A stretch of 64,000 bases of DNA, from assembly GCA_030159075.1 (NCBI GenBank), contig BROG01000080.1:1114501-1178500 (forward strand). Direction: 5' to 3'. Below, piece after piece: positions 60,063-64,000 of the stretch; the stretch's first letter is position 1; each line of letters opens with the position of its first letter. Below the pieces are notes generated by a model. That model was given only the letters and a program-made list of their open reading frames with translations, searched no databases and was not told the DNA's origin. Source of the stretch: Atrina japonica. Lineage: Eukaryota; Mollusca; Bivalvia; Pterioida; Pinnidae. Both the position numbers and the translations under genes were made by a program.

Positions 60063-60345
60063 TTGTTTGTTTATTGTTGTTTAACATCCCACTCAAGAAT
60101 ATTTCACTCATATGGAGACGTCACAAAATGCCAGTGAAGGGCTTCAAATTTTGGCCTATGCTCGGTACTTACGGCCATTGAGCAGTGAGGGTTCTTTAAC
60201 GTGCCGACACCTACTGTGACACGGGACCTCCAGTTTTTACTGTTTCATCCGAAAGACAGGAAACCAACCTGTCAACGGCGGGACTCGAACTCACGACCTT
60301 ACGATCCAGAGTCGAGCGCGCTACCAACTGAGCCAGGCCGGCTCT
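60063..60345 (-). mobile_element. SINE family A, full length with 11-bp target duplication
   Basis: GTTGTGTTTGT lies at 60052-60062 and 60346-60356. Tail TTTAACATCCCACTCAAGAA, head ACTGAGCCAGGCCGGCTC. Only ~35 bases from the candidate leader exon at 59966-60028. Confidence 0.92.
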
Positions 60346-60542
60346 GTTGTGTTTGTAAACATGTGCCAATTTACCTTGGTAGACCTATACATGAAGTTCA
60401 CATTTGGTATCGAAAAAAAGGAGAATTATACCACTTGAAGCACCATTCATTCAAAAGTAAGCATGCTAAATTATATGTCTTTATATACACCAGTGATATC
60501 AGTTAAATAAAACCCACAACTTGTTTTAATTCTTAACATACA

Positions 60543-60628
60543 TGTATCTACCCCTGAATAATGATAGAATCTACCTAAAGTTATTGACATTGGCTAGTCC
60601 AAACGAGTTTTTAGGGGTGAATGGGTTA
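60543..60628. mobile_element. MITE family 3, short form
   Basis: CTACCCCTGAATAATGATAG and TTTTTAGGGGTGAATGGGTT ends, orientation reversed relative to other copies. Confidence 0.6.
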
Positions 60629-62426
60629 ATCGTAAAATTACTGTAGTTACTTCTTCCATATTTGACCCATTTTGACATAAAATTTGCAACTGAAAGGGTA
60701 CATGACCCTGTTTAAAAAGGGTCTAATAGTATATACCATCCCCTGTTATAAAACATGAAACTTGAATCCATGTATAATAAAAATGGAGAACGTTGAGTCA
60801 AAAAATATTTGTAGGTCTACTTTGTATTAGTGAGCAGGCAAACAAAAACCAGAGTTTCCTACCGTAGATATAGTCAACAGGAAAGGCAAACTTGTAAACA
60901 ATTCTAGATCTTACAAACTAAGTAACTAAGATTTGATTACCTACCATACATTCATTCCAACAGAAAATAATTCCAAATTTGTAACAAAAACATATCTCTA
61001 TAAATTGAATCCATAAATTTAAGGCATGTCATCTTGGAAAAAAAAAAACTATCCAAGTTCTTCAAGTATCTGTCCAATACATCCGACACATAAGAACAAG
61101 GGAACAAGGAAACAGTTCAAATAACAACAGGCCAGTGTTCTATAGCCTGTGATAATAATAAATTAATTATTTAACACACTGAGAAGAAATAAAAACACAC
61201 AACCATTATCCAGTATGTTAAAGTCACATCAGCATGTATATAGATAAAATCGCATTGTATTTCTAAAGAATCAGTATCATTTCCTAAATCTGGTGTGTAT
61301 CTGTCAAGTCAGACATTTCAGAATATATTTAACATTCGGATTTAAAACGACTATTTTTTTTTAACAACACCCGAGCATGGCCGTATGAAAATAGTAAACA
61401 ACATATGTAAAACAATATAGCAGTTGGGAACAGTATTACAAATACCTCCATCCACATAGCCAAATCAATATTACTGATTGCACTGTCCCATATAAAAACA
61501 TTAACCTAAATTCTCCCTTGATTATCCAATACTGGCATTATATTATCAATTTCCCATGAGAGATCATTCACTTCTCCAATAATAAAATTTCCCAGAAATT
61601 TTGAATACACTCATACATTATCAATACATTACAATATACTATAATTTATTTATTCATTTTGAAATCTCTCTTTTACTCTGTCTGTCTATCTGTCTGTCTG
61701 TTTGTCTATCTCTCCCTCCCTCTCTCTCCCTCTCTCTCTATCTTTCTGATATCTATTTCTGTTTGCAGAAATAATGGTTTATTAGCAGTCTAACATTTCA
61801 CATTTCACTTAAAAAATATGTACAAACTACTCAATGTGTGTGTTTCAATCTGTTTATAGTGCATGTATGGTATGTAATGTCAAAAATATGTTTTGAAAAT
61901 TTCTGATGTTGTTCTTGCAGTAGTTTCAATATTATCTAGATTACTTATAAATGTGGAATTTCCTCTGATTATAAATTCTAGTAAATGGGAAGCAGTTTAT
62001 ATCTTTCAGCATGTGAAAAGTCAGAGGGGTGCGCTATGCAGAACACGGGAAATTGTGGCTTCCATAAATTAAATACCATCTGAATGAAAATAGGCAATAT
62101 TTTTACTTGTGTATTTGTACATTTCAGTACTTTGATTTCAAGCTGAAATCAAGAGTTTGACATGTGTTGTACTGAATCTATCATGGCCTTTTCCCTTAAG
62201 AAACATTCTCCTATTTCTTTTTCCCCTCATCTTTGACTAATGGAGACTGATTCCCTCAAGACATAGGCATAATAGATTAAGAATACTGTAATCAAAGTTC
62301 ACCTCACCCCCAATATATTTTACAGCATACTTACCCAATCGGTAGGTTAGAAAATTATTAAAAGAAAAACTCTGTCTGATTTTGATATGTAAATTAGACA
62401 TTTTAAATTTTTTATAAGAAAAAAAA

Positions 62427-63731
62427 ACAAGAGGTCCAAGGGGCTTTATCAGTCACCTGAGTAAAACGTGATTATAGTGAGAAAAGACTAAGATGTGGAA
62501 GATGTACAAACTTTTGGTCCCTTTTGAACCCCCTACTAATTCTAGTCTCTTTTGATTTGGGTCCCATGGGAAATTCCTAACAACTTCCTAAAACTTTATG
62601 TTTCTTCAAGTGGGAATACTTCCTGACAAGTTTGGTTAAAATTATCCCTCTGGTTCTAGAAAAGAAATTGAAAATGTCTAGAATTTGATGAAAATCTTCA
62701 ATTTTCTATTTAATTAGGTGCCTGTGACATTGACCTTTGACCCCATGTCCAATTTTGTCAAAAAGATCCTTAGATAATTCCTAACACCTTTTGCATATCT
62801 TTGTATACAAAAGTCAATGTGTTTGGAGTTATTAAGCCATTTGTACATGTTGTATGATATAGTCACTATATAGCTAAATTGGCCCTGTCACAGATACTGG
62901 ACCCCTGCTCCCTAGATAATAAATTTCACAAATTTTGTATATGGTTTTATGCTCTTTCTGAAACTATATTCAATTTTGTTTTACAATACATAGAAGAGGA
63001 GAAGATACATGTACATGTATAGTACATTATCACTGTATGGCCATATTGGTCCCATCCATGACCCTGAACTCCCACTCCCAGAGTAATTAAAGTCAAATTT
63101 TAGGTAGAAGGCTTTTTACAGCTCTTTCTAGAAATGTATTCACTTTTTCCTTACAATTCATAGGTGCAGAGAAGATTTTCTAAGACCAAGACCATGGCCC
63201 AGCCCCAGACCCTTGCTCATTGGATAATAAATTTCACAATTTTGATAAAGGGCTTTACGTTCTTTCTGAAACGTATTCACTTTTTCTTTACAATGTGTAG
63301 AAGTAGAGGAGACGATTTTCTAAATACATAATCACTATATGGCCATGTTGGCCACACCCTATACCCTGAACCTTTGCTCCCAGGGTCATAAATTCCACAA
63401 TTTTGGTAGAAGGCTTTATCCTCTTTCCAGCCATATACTCAGTTTTTATTCTTGATGTGCAGGGGTAAAGAGGAAGATTTTTAAAGTTTTGACTATTTTT
63501 GTCAGTTTTGGTCCAATCCAAACCCAAAAGGCCCAGGGGGATACCAGGTTGACTTACCTAACAATTTCTGTTCCCTTACCCTAATGAAGATTCTTACCAA
63601 ATTTGAAGTTGATTGGCCTAGTAATTTTGAAGAAGTTAAAAATAATCAATTGTTTATTAACGATGCACAGCAACGGACGAAGACCAATAGCATAAAATGC
63701 ATAAGGTCACCTGAGTCACTCAGGTGACCTA
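62427..63731. mobile_element. 1.3-kb non-coding repeat ending in a 27-bp palindrome
   Basis: Starts ACAAGAGGTCCAAGGGGCTT and ends with a 13-base arm AGGTCACCTGAGT, one C, and its exact complement at 63704-63730, then AAAA. The interior has three degenerate ~150-base units (CTCCCWGRRTMATAAATTYC, TTCTGAAACTATATTC). A terminal hairpin recalls Helitron-like elements, but the class is unproven. Confidence 0.6.
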
Positions 63732-63889
63732 AAACTGAGTAGTAAGAAACCAAACTTTGGGTCTGGGCTTTTTAGTTGGGTTGGTCTGGTCATATCTAAC
63801 AAATATAATCTGATTTTTGGGCTGGGATGTAAAATATCAATAAAACAAAACAAAAAAACATTTTACAGTAGAATGACCTTAATGGAATA

Positions 63890-64000
63890 CAGTGCAAACT
63901 GTCTAAATGTGAGACCATCCAATCTGCCACTGAACTAGGTTTCTCAAGACAGGTGGTCTCTTAAAAGAGGTTTTATTTAAAAGATTATTGAACTTGACTG
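63890..64000. mobile_element. MITE related to 6614-6860, cut by the window edge
   Basis: Starts CAGTGCAAACTGTCTAAATG after TA; GAGACCATCCAATCTGCC and GACAGGTGGTCTCTTAAAAG match the related copy. Confidence 0.7.

Larger units (their letters stand above)
60029..64000. other. Right-edge region without recognised exon
   Basis: A SINE, a short MITE, a pyrimidine-rich simple repeat near 61675-61745 and a 1.3-kb palindrome-ended repeat are listed. 60630-61670 and 61750-62425 show only AT-rich sequence. Confidence 0.6.

Overview
The window is animal genomic DNA: AT-rich, intron-dominated and packed with short non-autonomous transposons. I see no bacterial-type gene organisation. One gene can be assembled with confidence. 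On the minus strand, 23 coding exons from 47248 down to 5547 encode the SCAPER protein (S-phase cyclin A-associated protein in the ER). All exon phases agree: 3,764 coding bases plus one base from an upstream exon make 1,255 codons. The exon peptides align collinearly with vertebrate SCAPER as I know it. They cover the N-terminal helical domain, a Ser-rich linker, an acidic and Glu/Lys/Arg-rich coiled coil, a split C2H2-type zinc finger and most of the C-terminal helical domain. The last ~200 codons lie beyond the left edge. The start codon lies upstream of 47248; a phase-compatible mini-exon at 59966-60028 is a weak candidate. The repeat types (tRNA-headed SINEs ending in GGGACGTTAAACA-like tails, TA- and TTAA-flanked MITEs, a reverse-transcriptase C-terminal fragment) fit a mollusc, probably a bivalve. 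That assignment is inference.

Layout. 1-5546: 3' intron with a 48-bp minisatellite and MITEs. 5547-13977: two exons separated by an 8-kb intron holding a 55-bp higher-order repeat and an ~0.9-kb element with perfect 31-bp inverted ends. 13978-23088: 9-kb intron with a decayed LINE tail, a long short-period array and several MITEs. 23089-47248: exon-dense core. 47249-64000: upstream or first-intron sequence with a retroelement fragment, SINEs, MITEs and a 1.3-kb repeat ending in a 27-bp palindrome.

Most notable result: at three separate 5' splice sites of this one gene (exons ending at 39719, 34973 and 30795) the end of the exon plus the splice donor has been tandemly duplicated into the intron. 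Each intron therefore begins with an array of look-alike donor sites (about 7, 16 and 4 copies including the authentic one). In the 34973 array the period is exactly 39 bp (13 codons) with no indels and no stop in the gene's frame, so 12 extra GT donors would each give an in-frame coiled-coil extension. This is either minisatellite birth at splice junctions or a source of length-variable isoforms; RNA data would decide.
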